64,000 nt of DNA from Streptococcus sp. X13SY08 (lineage in GTDB: Bacteria; Bacillota; Bacilli; Lactobacillales; Streptococcaceae), in the NCBI RefSeq assembly GCF_001182825.2, contig NZ_LFYO02000003.1, forward strand, positions 267,262-331,261, given 5' to 3'. The translations under genes were made by a program, and so were the position numbers. Shown piece by piece: positions 1 to 8,683 of this stretch. The notes under the pieces are model-generated. The model ran no database searches. It was given only the letters and a program-made list of their open reading frames with translations, and was not told the DNA's origin. Numbering within the stretch: the stretch's first letter is position 1; each line of letters begins with the position of its first letter.

Positions 1-15
1 GAATGGAGTCTAAGT

Positions 16-41
16 AAAAAAGCTCGGTTGCTCGAGCTTTT
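16..41. terminator. Bidirectional rho-independent terminator
   Basis: A 9-bp perfect stem (AAAAGCTCG at 18-26 with CGAGCTTTT at 33-41) has A and T runs on both sides. It lies just past the stop of the minus-strand HAD gene and could also end a plus-strand transcript entering from the left. Confidence 0.75.
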
Positions 42-46
42 GTCAT

Positions 47-859
47 CTATAGAAGAAGTTTTTCCAGTTCACGAGCGACACCGTCCTCGTCGTTATTAAA
101 CTCGGTCATGCGGTCAGCATACGGAATGAGGGTGTTACTAGCGTTTTTCATAGCATAGCCAATTCCTGCCAATTGTAGCATTTCAATATCGTTATGCTCG
201 TCTCCGAAGGCAATTAAATCTTGCGGATCTGCCTGCAGTTGATCTAGAAGGTAAGTCAATCCGGCAGCTTTGGTCACTCCTTTGGCGCATGTTTCGAGAA
301 TGTTGAGTGGCCCACCCCAGGTGTTGATCTCGATTTCGTCGTTGAAGTAGTCCGTCATTTCAGCAGCTAATGCGTACTTATCTTGGGCATGTGTCTGCAT
401 GAGGATTGAATGGGGATTTTCTGTGATGAGATTGGGTTGAATGAGGGTTTCTGGGAGAATTTCCTCTACTCCGAATAGTTTCGGGTCAATTTTATCCAAA
501 TGTTGCTGGGTCACAAAGAATTTTTTCTTGTATTCACCTGCAATAAAATCTGCCTGAAATCGACGTTCTTGTTTCAAAAATTCAATTAGATACTGCTTAT
601 CAATGAGACTGGATTGCTCCCATTGCCATTTTTTATGAGGGATATGGACTAAAGAACCATTAAAATTAATCATAGGAGTATCCAATTGCAATTCCTTATA
701 ATAGCTGTCTGCCATTCGATATGGTCTTCCAGTTGCAATAAGAACGATGTGACCGGCTTCTCTTACTCGTTTAATCGTTTGGATGGTATAGTGACTTAAT
801 TGGCTATCTGAGTTTAGCAGGGTACCGTCCAAATCTAAAGAAATAATTTTTTTCTTCAT
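47..859 (-). CDS. Cof-type HAD-IIB family sugar-phosphate phosphatase
   Basis: The protein is about 270 aa, the usual length of the Cof/YidA group. HAD motif I DLDGTLL with the nucleophilic Asp lies at residues 6-12, motif II is the IATGRP stretch, and motif IV is GDEHND near residue 220. The family removes phosphate from sugar phosphates or flavin/pyridoxal nucleotides in the cytosol; the substrate here cannot be read from sequence. I start it at the MKKKIISLD methionine because the frame upstream to 967 is low-complexity and not family-like. The gene is a single transcription unit ending at the terminator beside it and is divergent from the purine permease. Confidence 0.85.
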   Translation of the reverse strand: MKKKIISLDLDGTLLNSDSQLSHYTIQTIKRVREAGHIVLIATGRPYRMADSYYKELQLDTPMINFNGSLVHIPHKKWQWEQSSLIDKQYLIEFLKQERRFQADFIAGEYKKKFFVTQQHLDKIDPKLFGVEEILPETLIQPNLITENPHSILMQTHAQDKYALAAEMTDYFNDEIEINTWGGPLNILETCAKGVTKAAGLTYLLDQLQADPQDLIAFGDEHNDIEMLQLAGIGYAMKNASNTLIPYADRMTEFNNDEDGVARELEKLLL

Positions 860-988
860 ATTATATATACGTACAAATATCTTTCTTTTTTTATTTTCAC
901 TTTGAATATATTCAAAAAGTATACCAAAATCTAGGATGATAATCAAAAATGAAGGAGAAATAGGCATGTTTGTGTATTTTTCACGACA

Positions 989-1021
989 ATATTCGGTTTT
1001 TAATCATAAAATTCGGAATTT
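989..1021. promoter_or_regulatory. Two tandem PurBox-like sites (putative PurR operators)
   Basis: ATTCGG occurs at 991-996 and again at 1011-1016, exactly 20 bp apart. Read on the minus strand each gives an AWWWCCGAA core, close to the lactococcal/streptococcal PurBox AWWWCCGAACWWT but with T at the last core position. They sit about 85-110 bp upstream of the inferred start of transcription of the purine permease, where PurR activator sites lie in lactococci. Assignment is by motif only. Confidence 0.35.
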
Positions 1022-1065
1022 ACTTTTATTTTTTATAAAATGAAGCATTTTCTTAAATGAAATCA

Positions 1066-1094
1066 TTGAAAAAAGAATAATTTTGGTTTATGAT
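1066..1094 (+). promoter_or_regulatory. Promoter of the purine permease gene
   Basis: TTGAAA at 1066-1071 and TATGAT at 1089-1094 are separated by 17 bp. An AAGGAG ribosome-binding site follows at 1114-1119, 13 nt before the ATG. Confidence 0.5.
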
Positions 1095-1132
1095 TTTAAT
1101 ATAGTTCGTAAAATAAGGAGATTTTTAGAAAA

Positions 1133-2581
1133 ATGGAACAATTTTTCAAGCTAAAAGAACACGGAACAACCGTGTCAACTGAAATCATGGCAGGTTTGAC
1201 GACTTTCTTCGCCATGAGTTATATTTTATTTGTTAACCCTGCCATCTTGGGTGCAGCAGGCATGCCGACACAAGCTGTTTTCTTGGCGACCATCATTTCT
1301 GCAGTTATTTCAACCCTTATCATGGGCTTGTTCGCAAATGTACCTTATGCTTTGGCACCGGGGATGGGCTTGAATGCCTTCTTTACCTACACAGTGGTCT
1401 TTGGGCTTGGTTTTACTTGGCAAGAAGCGCTAGCCATGGTCTTTATCTGTGGTTTGTTCAATATTTTTATCACTGTCACAAAAGTTCGCAAGAGCATTAT
1501 CAAAGCCATTCCCATTAGCCTTCAACATGCTATTGGTGGTGGTATCGGAGTTTTTGTTGCCTATCTCGGTTTTAAAAATGCCAATATCATTGATTTTTCA
1601 TTATCAGCTGGCAATATCGTAGCCATTAATGGTGCTAGTCCAGATGTGGCTGATTTATCGCAAGGTGTTCAATCTATTGCTGCAAATGGTGGTGTGGTAG
1701 CTGCTATTTCTACCTTTACTGATCCAGCAGTACTTTTGGCCATCATCGGACTATTTCTCACAGCTATTTTGGTTATTAAAAATGTCCGTGGTGCTATCTT
1801 GATTGGGATCGTTGCAACGACTCTTCTTGGTATTCCAATGGGGGTTGTAGATCTTTCAACAATTAGTTTTTCAAATAATATCGGTTCAGCCTTTGGCGAA
1901 CTTGGTACAACTTTCTTCGCTGCTTTTGGTGGAATGGGCTCACTCTTTAGTGATTCAAGCCGCTTGCCACTTGTTCCCATGACGATTTTTGCATTCTCAT
2001 TGTCAGATACATTTGACACACTTGGTACCTTCATTGGAACTGGTCGTAAGACAGGTATCTTCTCTGCTGAAGATGAAAAAGCTCTTGAAAATTCTTCTGG
2101 ATTCTCTTCAAAAATGGACCGTGCCCTCTTTGCGGATGCTATCGGTACCTCAATCGGTGCCCTCTTTGGTACATCCAATACAACCACTTATGTAGAGTCT
2201 GCAGCAGGTATTGCTGAAGGCGGACGTACTGGTTTGACAGCAGTGTCAACGGCAGTTACCTTCTTACTTTCCATTATTCTTTTGCCTATTATCGGAATTG
2301 TCCCTGCAGCAGCAACAGCACCTGCTTTGATTATCGTCGGTGTGATGATGGTTTCTTCTTTCCTTGATGTGGATTGGAGCAACTTCGAAGATGCGCTTCC
2401 AGCTTTCTTTGCAGCCTTCTTCATGGCTCTTTGCTATTCCATCTCATACGGTATTGCAGCGGCCTTTATCTTCTACTGTTTGGTAAAAGTAGTAAAAGGT
2501 CAAGCAAAAGACCTTCATCCTATTCTCTGGGGAGCAACAGCACTCTTTATCTTAAACTTTGTCATTTTGGCAATCTTATAA
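1133..2581 (+). CDS. NCS2 family nucleobase permease, hypoxanthine/guanine type (PbuG/PbuO-like)
   Basis: This 482-aa integral membrane protein belongs to the AzgA-like branch of NCS2, which imports hypoxanthine, guanine or adenine by proton symport. Visible signatures are the N-terminal TEIMAGLTTFFAMSYI segment, APGMGLNAFFTYT near residues 75-88, SDTFDTLGTFIGTGR around 289 and GTSNTTTYVESAAGI around 344. Hydrophobic helices run the full length and the size is normal. It is monocistronic, with its own promoter and a terminator right after the stop. PurBox-like sites upstream suggest purine control. Which base it prefers cannot be decided from the sequence. Confidence 0.88.
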   Translation: MEQFFKLKEHGTTVSTEIMAGLTTFFAMSYILFVNPAILGAAGMPTQAVFLATIISAVISTLIMGLFANVPYALAPGMGLNAFFTYTVVFGLGFTWQEALAMVFICGLFNIFITVTKVRKSIIKAIPISLQHAIGGGIGVFVAYLGFKNANIIDFSLSAGNIVAINGASPDVADLSQGVQSIAANGGVVAAISTFTDPAVLLAIIGLFLTAILVIKNVRGAILIGIVATTLLGIPMGVVDLSTISFSNNIGSAFGELGTTFFAAFGGMGSLFSDSSRLPLVPMTIFAFSLSDTFDTLGTFIGTGRKTGIFSAEDEKALENSSGFSSKMDRALFADAIGTSIGALFGTSNTTTYVESAAGIAEGGRTGLTAVSTAVTFLLSIILLPIIGIVPAAATAPALIIVGVMMVSSFLDVDWSNFEDALPAFFAAFFMALCYSISYGIAAAFIFYCLVKVVKGQAKDLHPILWGATALFILNFVILAIL

Positions 2582-2600
2582 TCAAACTATCGTGCTATCG

Positions 2601-2632
2601 AAATTCATCAGTTGATCTGGTGAATTTTTTTG
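2601..2632 (+). terminator. Rho-independent terminator of the purine permease
   Basis: An 11-bp stem (AAATTCATCAG at 2601-2611 with CTGGTGAATTT at 2617-2627, one G-U pair) is followed by a run of T. Confidence 0.8.
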
Positions 2633-2642
2633 AAAAAAATCC

Positions 2643-2692
2643 TTGACAAGAAAAAGGAAAACGGTTACAATTTAAAATGTGAGAACGGTTCC
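2643..2692 (+). promoter_or_regulatory. rbs operon promoter with two LacI-type operators
   Basis: TTGACA (2643-2648) and TACAAT (2666-2671) are spaced 17 bp. Two copies of GANAACGGTTNC lie at 2657-2668, overlapping the spacer and -10, and at 2681-2692, just downstream of the expected start of transcription; their centres are 24 bp apart. The second contains the palindrome GAACGGTTC. The layout fits repression by the RbsR encoded next door, and the first copy also resembles a CcpA cre site. Confidence 0.7.
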
Positions 2693-2716
2693 AAAAAAAT
2701 TGAGAAGGAGATTGAA

Positions 2717-3579
2717 ATGGCAACCATTAAGCAAGTAGCCCAAGAAGCTGGCGTATCAAAGTCCACTGTTTCAAGATATATTTCTCAAAAAGGCTATGTG
2801 GGTGACGAAGCACGGCAAAAAATCAAATCAGCCATTGAAAAACTGCATTATAATCCAAATGTGCTGGCTCAATCCTTGAAAACAAAGAAAAATCAATTAG
2901 TAGGTCTCTTACTTCCAGATATTTCCAATCCCTTTTTCCACGATTGGCGCGAGGTGCGCAAGAATTTTTAAAAGAACAGGGCTACCGAGTGATGTTGGGG
3001 AGTCTCTCCGATAGTGCTGTGCTGGAAGAAGAGTATCTGCATGTTTTACTACAGAGTAATGCAGCGGGCATTATCACAACGCATGATTTTACTCTGCAAC
3101 ACCCTGAAATTACAATTCCTGTGGTCGTTGTTGACCGTGTTGGTCAAGAAACGCAATATGGCGTCTTTTCTGATAATAAAGCTGGTGGCCGTTTGGCTGC
3201 GGAAGCGATTTGTCAGGCAGGTGCCAAAAATATTTTATTGATTCGAGGTCCTCTTGATGGAGCTGAAAATATCAACCAGCGTTTTGAAGCCAGTCGCTCT
3301 TATCTGATGAAACAAGACAGGAACTTTTCTATTTGTGATAGCGATAGTTTTGATTTTGAACGGATTCAAAAAGAAGCGCGTGTCTACTTAGAAGAGTTTC
3401 CTGAGGTTGACAGTATTATTGCACCTTCGGATATTCATGCCATCGCTTATATTCATGAATTATTGTCACGAGGAAAGCGAATTCCTGAGGATGTTCAGGT
3501 GATTGGCTATGATGATATCTTGATGAGTCAATTTATTTATCCATCTTTGTCAACCATTCACCAATCTTCCTATCAATAA
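2717..3579 (+). pseudogene. rbsR: Ribose operon repressor RbsR (LacI family), frameshifted and C-terminally truncated
   Basis: The N-terminal 75 residues hold the LacI helix-turn-helix (IKQVAQEAGVSKSTVSRYIS) and hinge. At about 2938 one C seems to be missing from a TTTCCC-type run: the first frame stops at 2971, while the sugar-binding domain continues in another frame from about 2944 (GAQEFLKEQGYRVMLGS). The second part ends at STIHQSSYQ, where about 30-40 residues normal for the family are lacking, and the rbsK sequence begins in the same bases. So two lesions are seen, one single-base and one longer. RbsR represses the ribose genes and is released by ribose. Given the other lesions in the window, sequence error is likely. 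Confidence 0.8.
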
Positions 3580-4358
3580 GATTGTTGTAGTAGGAAGTGT
3601 CTCCATGGATTTGGTCATGGAGACAAACCGAGTTGCAGAGCAAGGGGAGACGGTTTTTGGAGAGCGTTTTTCCATGGTTCCTGGTGGTAAAGGAGCCAAT
3701 CAGGCAGTAGCTCTAGGGCGTCTGCAGACAGAAGAAGATCAAGTTTCCATGCTGGGAGCGGTCGGGAATGACTCTTTTGGTCCGATTTTATTAGAAAATT
3801 TGAAGAAAAATCAAGTGATTGCGGACCATGTGGGAACGGTACGCAGATATGGTTGTCTTGCAAAATGAAGTTCCACACGAAGTCAATCTTTCCATTGCTC
3901 GTTTTTGCAAAGAAAAGGGAGTGAAGGTTCTCTATAATCCTGCCCCTGCTCGTTCTACTGATTTGGAGATGCTTGACTTTGTTGATTTCATCACTCCTAA
4001 TGAGCATGAGTGTCAAGAATTATTCCCTGATAAAAGCTTGAAAGATGTGGTGGCATCTTACTCGAATAAATTGATTGTGACACTTGGAACCAAAGGTTCT
4101 ATTTTCCACGATGAAGAAGAATTGCAGGAAATTCCGGCTATTCCAGCTCAAGCGGTAGATACGACAGGTGCTGGAGATACCTTTAATGCAGGTTTGGCCT
4201 ACGCTATTTCAAAAGGATTGAAGATTAAAGAGGCGTTAGCTTTTGCAACAATTGCGTCCCAACTATCGGTTCAAAAATTTGGTGCCCAAGGTGGCATGCC
4301 ATATCTTAAGGAAATGAAGGAGCATCCAAAATATGAAAAAAACTTGCATTTTGAATAG
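3575..4358 (+). pseudogene. rbsK: Ribokinase RbsK, start codon lost and internal deletion with frameshift
   Basis: PfkB-family kinase that phosphorylates ribose to ribose-5-phosphate. The first part reads NKIVVVGSVSMDLVMETNR and carries the PGGKGANQAVALGRL substrate motif; no ATG precedes it, because the junction with rbsR seems deleted. At about 3840 the frame changes from DHVGTV to ADMVVLQNEVPHEVN, and some 30-40 residues usual between them are absent (total about 265 aa against about 305). The ATP site with the catalytic Asp, DTTGAGDTFNAG, is present near 4157. The end overlaps the start of rbsD by 26 nt, as expected of a tight operon. Confidence 0.8.
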
Positions 4359-4731
4359 TAACATTGCAAAATTAGCAGCAGATTTGGGACATACTGACAG
4401 AGTCTGTATAGGGGATTTGGGCTTACCCGTTCCATCGGGAGTAGAAAAAATTGATTTAGCCGTAGTCTCTGGTCAACCAACTTTTCAAGATGTTCTGGAC
4501 ATGTATCTGGAACATATCGTGGTAGAAAAAGTCATTTTAGCAGAAGAAATTAAGACAGTTAATCCAGATCAATGGCAAGCAATTTTAGATAAATTGGGAA
4601 ATCAAGTGGAAGTGATCTATGTCTCTCATGAGGACTTGAAAAGAGCGAATCATGAGGTCAAGGCGGTCATTCGTACAGGTGAAAATACGCCTTATTCCAA
4701 CATTATTCTACAATCTGGTGTGACCATCTAG
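4333..4731 (+). CDS. rbsD: D-ribose pyranase RbsD
   Basis: 132 aa, the usual size for RbsD, which converts beta-pyranose to beta-furanose ribose so that ribokinase can use it. The catalytic His is at residue 20 in LGHTD, and the C-terminal conserved block is IRTGENTPYSNIIL. The start overlaps the rbsK end, suggesting translational coupling; an A-rich stretch with AAGGAG (4317-4322) lies upstream. It appears intact. Confidence 0.92.
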   Translation: MKKTCILNSNIAKLAADLGHTDRVCIGDLGLPVPSGVEKIDLAVVSGQPTFQDVLDMYLEHIVVEKVILAEEIKTVNPDQWQAILDKLGNQVEVIYVSHEDLKRANHEVKAVIRTGENTPYSNIILQSGVTI

Positions 4732-4745
4732 AAAGGAAGTAGTCA

Positions 4746-6224
4746 ATGAAAATTGAAATGACGGGCATTTCTAAATCATTTGGAAATAACCGAGTCTTGG
4801 AGAGTATTGATCTAGTACTTCGTTCTAGTGAAATTCATGCTCTTATGGGGGAAAATGGTGCAGGGAAATCGACCCTGATGAACATTTTGACAGGTTTGTT
4901 CCCAGCGACTTCAGGGACCATATTTATTGATGGTAAGGAAACTACCTTTTCAAATCCGCAAGAAGCAGAGCGCTTTGGGATTAGCTTTATTCACCAAGAA
5001 ATGAATACTTGGCCAGATATGACCGTTCTGGAAAATTTATTTTTGGGACGAGAAATCAAAACAAAATTGGGGCTTCTGGACCAGACTGCCATGCGAACAA
5101 AAGCAAAAGAGGCTTTCCAACGTCTGGGAGTCACCATTCCACTCAACACCATTATTGGAGACTTATCTGTTGGGCAACAGCAAATGATTGAAATTGCCAA
5201 AAGTTTACTGTCAGATGTTTCCCTTCTTATCATGGATGAACCGACGGCTGCCCTGACAGATCGTGAAACGGAAAGCTTATTTGCTATTATTCGTAGTTTG
5301 AAGGCTGAGGGTGTCGGGATAGTTTATATTTCTCACCGCATGGAGGAAATTTTCCAGATTACAGATCTTGTGACAGTCATGCGTGATGGAATTGTAGTGG
5401 ATACCAAAGAAACTGCTCAAACCAATCCTGATGAATTGGTTAAGAAAATGGTTGGGCGTGAGATTGACGACTATTATCCAGAAAAAACAGCGACTCTTGG
5501 GGAAGTTGTATTTGAAGCAAGCAATCTGACAGGCAAGGCATTTCAAGATGTTTCATTCCAGGTTCGAAGCGGAGAAATTCTTGGTTTTTCAGGATTGATG
5601 GGAGCAGGTCGAACAGAAGTCATGCGGGCGATTTTTGGTATTGATCCACTTTTTGCAGGAGAAATGAAGTTAAATGGAGAAACTCTGCAGATTCAAGAAC
5701 CTACGCAAGCTATCGCAAAGGGGATTGGATTCTTAACAGAAGACCGAAAAGAAGAGGGACTCATTTTAGATTTTTCTCTCAAGGATAATATGACCTTGCC
5801 TAGCATCAAGGATTTTAGTCCAAAAGGTTTCTTCGACGAGAAAACGAGTACAGATTTTGTGCAAAGTTTGATTGAACGCTTGCGGATCAAATCGGGAACA
5901 CCTACTATGCCCGTGGGCAATTTATCGGGAGGCAATCAGCAAGAAGTTATCTTATCCAAATGGATTGGAATTGCTCCGAAAGTGCTGATTCTTGATGAAC
6001 CGACACGCGGTGTTGACGTTGGTGCCAAACGTGAAATCTATCAATTGATGAATGAATTGGCAGAACGTGGAGTTCCGATTATCATGGTGTCTTCAGACTT
6101 ACCTGAGGTTTTGGGAGTGAGTGATCGGATTTTGGTCATGCACGAAGGAAAAATTAACGGAGAATTAAGCCGTAGAGAAGCGACACAAGAAAAAGTCATG
6201 CAGTTGGCAACAGGAGGAAAATAA
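4746..6224 (+). CDS. rbsA: Ribose ABC transporter ATP-binding protein RbsA
   Basis: 492 aa with two fused ATPase domains, as in all sugar-importing RbsA/MglA proteins. The first has Walker A GENGAGKST (residues 34-42), signature LSVGQQQ and Walker B LLIMDEP. The second has the degenerate Walker A GLMGAGRTE, signature LSGGNQQ and LILDEPTRGVDVGAKREI. A strong AGGAAG site precedes the ATG and only 2 nt separate its stop from rbsC. It powers ribose uptake through RbsC with the lipoprotein RbsB. It appears intact. Confidence 0.95.
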   Translation: MKIEMTGISKSFGNNRVLESIDLVLRSSEIHALMGENGAGKSTLMNILTGLFPATSGTIFIDGKETTFSNPQEAERFGISFIHQEMNTWPDMTVLENLFLGREIKTKLGLLDQTAMRTKAKEAFQRLGVTIPLNTIIGDLSVGQQQMIEIAKSLLSDVSLLIMDEPTAALTDRETESLFAIIRSLKAEGVGIVYISHRMEEIFQITDLVTVMRDGIVVDTKETAQTNPDELVKKMVGREIDDYYPEKTATLGEVVFEASNLTGKAFQDVSFQVRSGEILGFSGLMGAGRTEVMRAIFGIDPLFAGEMKLNGETLQIQEPTQAIAKGIGFLTEDRKEEGLILDFSLKDNMTLPSIKDFSPKGFFDEKTSTDFVQSLIERLRIKSGTPTMPVGNLSGGNQQEVILSKWIGIAPKVLILDEPTRGVDVGAKREIYQLMNELAERGVPIIMVSSDLPEVLGVSDRILVMHEGKINGELSRREATQEKVMQLATGGK

Positions 6225-6226
6225 CA

Positions 6227-7171
6227 GTGAAACAAGTGATGAAATATATGTCGGAGTTGACGACTCTGATGGCTTTGATTGGATTGATGATCATTATCAC
6301 CATCATGAATCCTAATTTTTTAACCACTAATAACCCACTCAATCTTTTGCTCCAAGTGACAGCAAATGGATTTATCGCCTTTGGGATGACTTTTGTTATC
6401 TTAACTGGTGGAATTGACTTGTCCGTTGGTTCTGTCTTGGCTTTATCCAGTGCCTTGTCAGCAGGTTTGATTGCAGGTGGTTTTCCAGTTCCAATCGCGA
6501 TTTTAGCCGCGGTTCTACTAGGTGGCATTTTTGGAATGTTGAATGGGTTGCTGGTGGCTTATGGCAAGTTAGCGCCTTTCATTGTTACCTTGGCGACCAT
6601 GACAATCTTTAGAGGGGCGACACTGGTCTATACAAATGGAAACCCTATGACACATGGATTGAGTGATAGTTTCTTATTCCAATTCTTGGGACAAGGTTAT
6701 ATTGTTGGGATTCCTTTCCCAGTTATCTTAATGTTCTTAGTGTTTGTTATCTTATACGTCTTACTTCATAAAACAGCCTTTGGGAAATCTGTCTACGCGC
6801 TAGGAGGCAATGAAAAAGCAGCGTACATCTCAGGTGTCAAGTTGAACAAAGTTAAAATCATTATTTACACCATTTCGGGAATGATGGCAGCCATCTCTGG
6901 ATTGATTATCACTTCTCGATTGAGTTCGGCACAACCTACAGCAGGTGCAAGCTATGAGATGGATGCGATTGCGGCTGTTGTCTTAGGTGGAACCTCTTTA
7001 TCAGGCGGTAAAGGTCGCATTCTAGGAACCTTGATTGGGGCATTGATTGTCGGTGTTCTGAATAATGGTTTGAATATTATCGGTGTATCAGCCTTCTGGC
7101 AACAAGTTGTCAAAGGGATTGTCATTTTAATTGCAGTTCTACTTGATCGTTTTAAAGTAGCAAAATCATAA
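6227..7171 (+). CDS. rbsC: Ribose ABC transporter permease RbsC
   Basis: 314 aa polytopic membrane protein of the BPD_transp_2 family, starting at GTG 6227 with AGGAGG at 6212-6217. Conserved features are GMTFVILTGGIDLSVGS (about residues 49-65), the LNGLLVAYGKLAPFIVTLA loop and GGTSLSGGKGRILGTLIGA near the C terminus. It forms the channel of the ribose importer. Normal length and no lesion seen. Confidence 0.93.
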   Translation: MKQVMKYMSELTTLMALIGLMIIITIMNPNFLTTNNPLNLLLQVTANGFIAFGMTFVILTGGIDLSVGSVLALSSALSAGLIAGGFPVPIAILAAVLLGGIFGMLNGLLVAYGKLAPFIVTLATMTIFRGATLVYTNGNPMTHGLSDSFLFQFLGQGYIVGIPFPVILMFLVFVILYVLLHKTAFGKSVYALGGNEKAAYISGVKLNKVKIIIYTISGMMAAISGLIITSRLSSAQPTAGASYEMDAIAAVVLGGTSLSGGKGRILGTLIGALIVGVLNNGLNIIGVSAFWQQVVKGIVILIAVLLDRFKVAKS

Positions 7172-7183
7172 AGGAGTTTTAAC

Positions 7184-8151
7184 ATGAAATCTACAAAAAA
7201 ATCGGCTTTTTTGCCCTCATCGTCTCATTTATTCTTGTCCTAACAGCTTGTGGAGCAACTGGTCTGGGCAATGGTGCTGGAAAATCTTCTGGTGAAGTAA
7301 CGAAAAAAGAAGCCAAAGAATTGAACTTGGGTGTATCTATTTCAACGACCAATAATCCTTATTTTGTGGCCATGAAAGATGGTTTGGATGGCTATGTAAA
7401 AGAAACAGGAGTTAGTTTGAAAGTTGCTGACGCTCAAGATGATGCAGCACGCCAAGCGAATGATGTGCAAAATTTCATCAGTCAAAATGTTGATGCTATT
7501 TTGATTAACCCAGTTGACTCAGATGCCATTGTTCCGGCTATCAAAGCAGCCAATACTGCCAATATTCCAGCTATTTTGATTGACCGCGGTAGTAACGGTG
7601 GAGAAGTATTGACAACTGTAGCATCTGATAACGTGGAAGCAGGTAAAATGGCTGCAGATTTTGTTGTAAAACAATTGGGTGAAAAAGCAAAAGCCGTTGA
7701 GTTGTCAGGCGTACCTGGTGCCTCAGCAACTGTCGACCGCGGAGAAGGTTTCAACAGCGTCGCAAAAGAAAAACTAGATGTTTTATCTAGCCAATCTGCA
7801 AACTTTGACCGTGCCCAAGCCCTTAATACGACACAAAATATGATTCAAGCTAACAAAGATGTGCAAGTGATTTTTGCTCAAAATGATGAAATGGCACTTG
7901 GGGCATCTCAAGCTGTTAAATCTGCTGGCTTGCAAAATGTTTTAATTGTTGGTATTGATGGGCAACCAGATGCTCATGATGCAATTGAAAAGGGCGATAT
8001 AACTGCCACAATCGCTCAACAACCAGCTAAAATGGGTGAAATTGCTATCCAAGCAGCCATTGATCATTATCAAGGAAAAGAAGTGGAAAAAGAAACCGTT
8101 TCTCCAATTTACTTGGTAACCAAAGAAAATGTAGCCCAATATAACTGGTAA
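7184..8151 (+). pseudogene. rbsB: Ribose-binding lipoprotein RbsB, 1-nt frameshift in the signal peptide
   Basis: The ATG follows AAGGAG at 7171-7176. After seven codons a run of 7 A (about 7194-7200) throws the frame and it stops early. With 8 A the frame reads a normal lipoprotein signal ending in the lipobox LTAC, then the mature protein, intact from about 7318: LNLGVSISTTNNPYF, the D-x-R ligand loop IPAILIDRGS, and a C-terminal domain with IVGIDGQPDA. The periplasmic-binding-protein type I fold binds ribose outside the membrane. A homopolymer sequencing error is the simplest explanation. Confidence 0.85.
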
Positions 8152-8165
8152 TTTGTAACTATTTG

Positions 8166-8196
8166 ACCCCATCCGTTTTCCAGATGGGGTTCTTTT
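8166..8196 (+). terminator. Terminator of the rbs operon
   Basis: An 8-bp perfect stem (ACCCCATC with GATGGGGT) around a 9-nt loop is followed by TCTTTT, 15 nt after the rbsB stop. Confidence 0.85.
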
Positions 8197-8205
8197 CTGT
8201 CAAAA

Positions 8206-8235
8206 AATGACAAATGTATCCTTCTGTGCTATAAT
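8206..8235 (+). promoter_or_regulatory. tsaE promoter placing transcription start at or next to the ATG
   Basis: TATAAT at 8230-8235 lies about 18 bp after an ATGACA -35-like hexamer. The ATG of tsaE is at 8243, only 7 nt after the -10, so the transcript may be leaderless. No Shine-Dalgarno motif precedes the ATG. Confidence 0.5.
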
Positions 8236-8242
8236 GTTGACC

Positions 8243-8683
8243 ATGTATAGTCAAAATGAAGCCGAATTAATTTCCATCGGAAATCGCATTGGACAACTTC
8301 TTGAAGCTGGCCATGTTCTGGTCTTATCTGGAGATTTAGGTGCAGGGAAAACTACTTTAACCAAGGGAATTGCCAAAGGGCTGGATATCCGTCAAATGAT
8401 TAAAAGTCCAACCTACACCATCGTCCGTGAGTACGAAGGACGTTTGCCTCTTTATCACTTAGATGTCTATCGTATAGGGAATGATCCCGATTCTATTGAT
8501 TTAGACGACTTTCTTTATGGGAATGGCGTGACAATCATTGAATGGGGGGAACTACTAGATGCCTCTATTCTGGGTGATTACTTGCTCATTCGTTTGGAAA
8601 AAGTGGATGATGGCAGAGCTTTAGAATTCGAGGACCATGGGCCACGGAGCCATGCTTTAAAGGAGGCGATCCTCGGTGGTTGA
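8243..8683 (+). CDS. tsaE: tRNA threonylcarbamoyladenosine biosynthesis ATPase TsaE
   Basis: 146 aa. The P-loop is SGDLGAGKTTLTKGIA (residues 30-45); SPTYTIV and the Asp-rich HLDVYRI follow, and IIEWGE is the family C-terminal motif. TsaE works with TsaB and TsaD to make the t6A37 modification on tRNAs reading ANN codons. I start at MYSQNEAE; an upstream in-frame ATG at 8207 would lie inside the promoter. The stop overlaps the GTG start of the next gene by 8 nt, implying co-translation with the acetyltransferase and lytR. Confidence 0.9.
   Translation: MYSQNEAELISIGNRIGQLLEAGHVLVLSGDLGAGKTTLTKGIAKGLDIRQMIKSPTYTIVREYEGRLPLYHLDVYRIGNDPDSIDLDDFLYGNGVTIIEWGELLDASILGDYLLIRLEKVDDGRALEFEDHGPRSHALKEAILGG

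Noticed and set aside
961..1132. Purine riboswitch before the permease
   Set aside because: No conserved purine aptamer core or terminator pair is visible; PurBox-like sites explain the region better.
1669..2187. 172-codon ORF antisense to the purine permease
   Set aside because: A shadow of the coding bias of the real gene; no start signals.
2630..2716. Extended N terminus of rbsR
   Set aside because: It would cover the promoter and operators; the LacI helix-turn-helix begins at ATG 2717 after AAGGAG.
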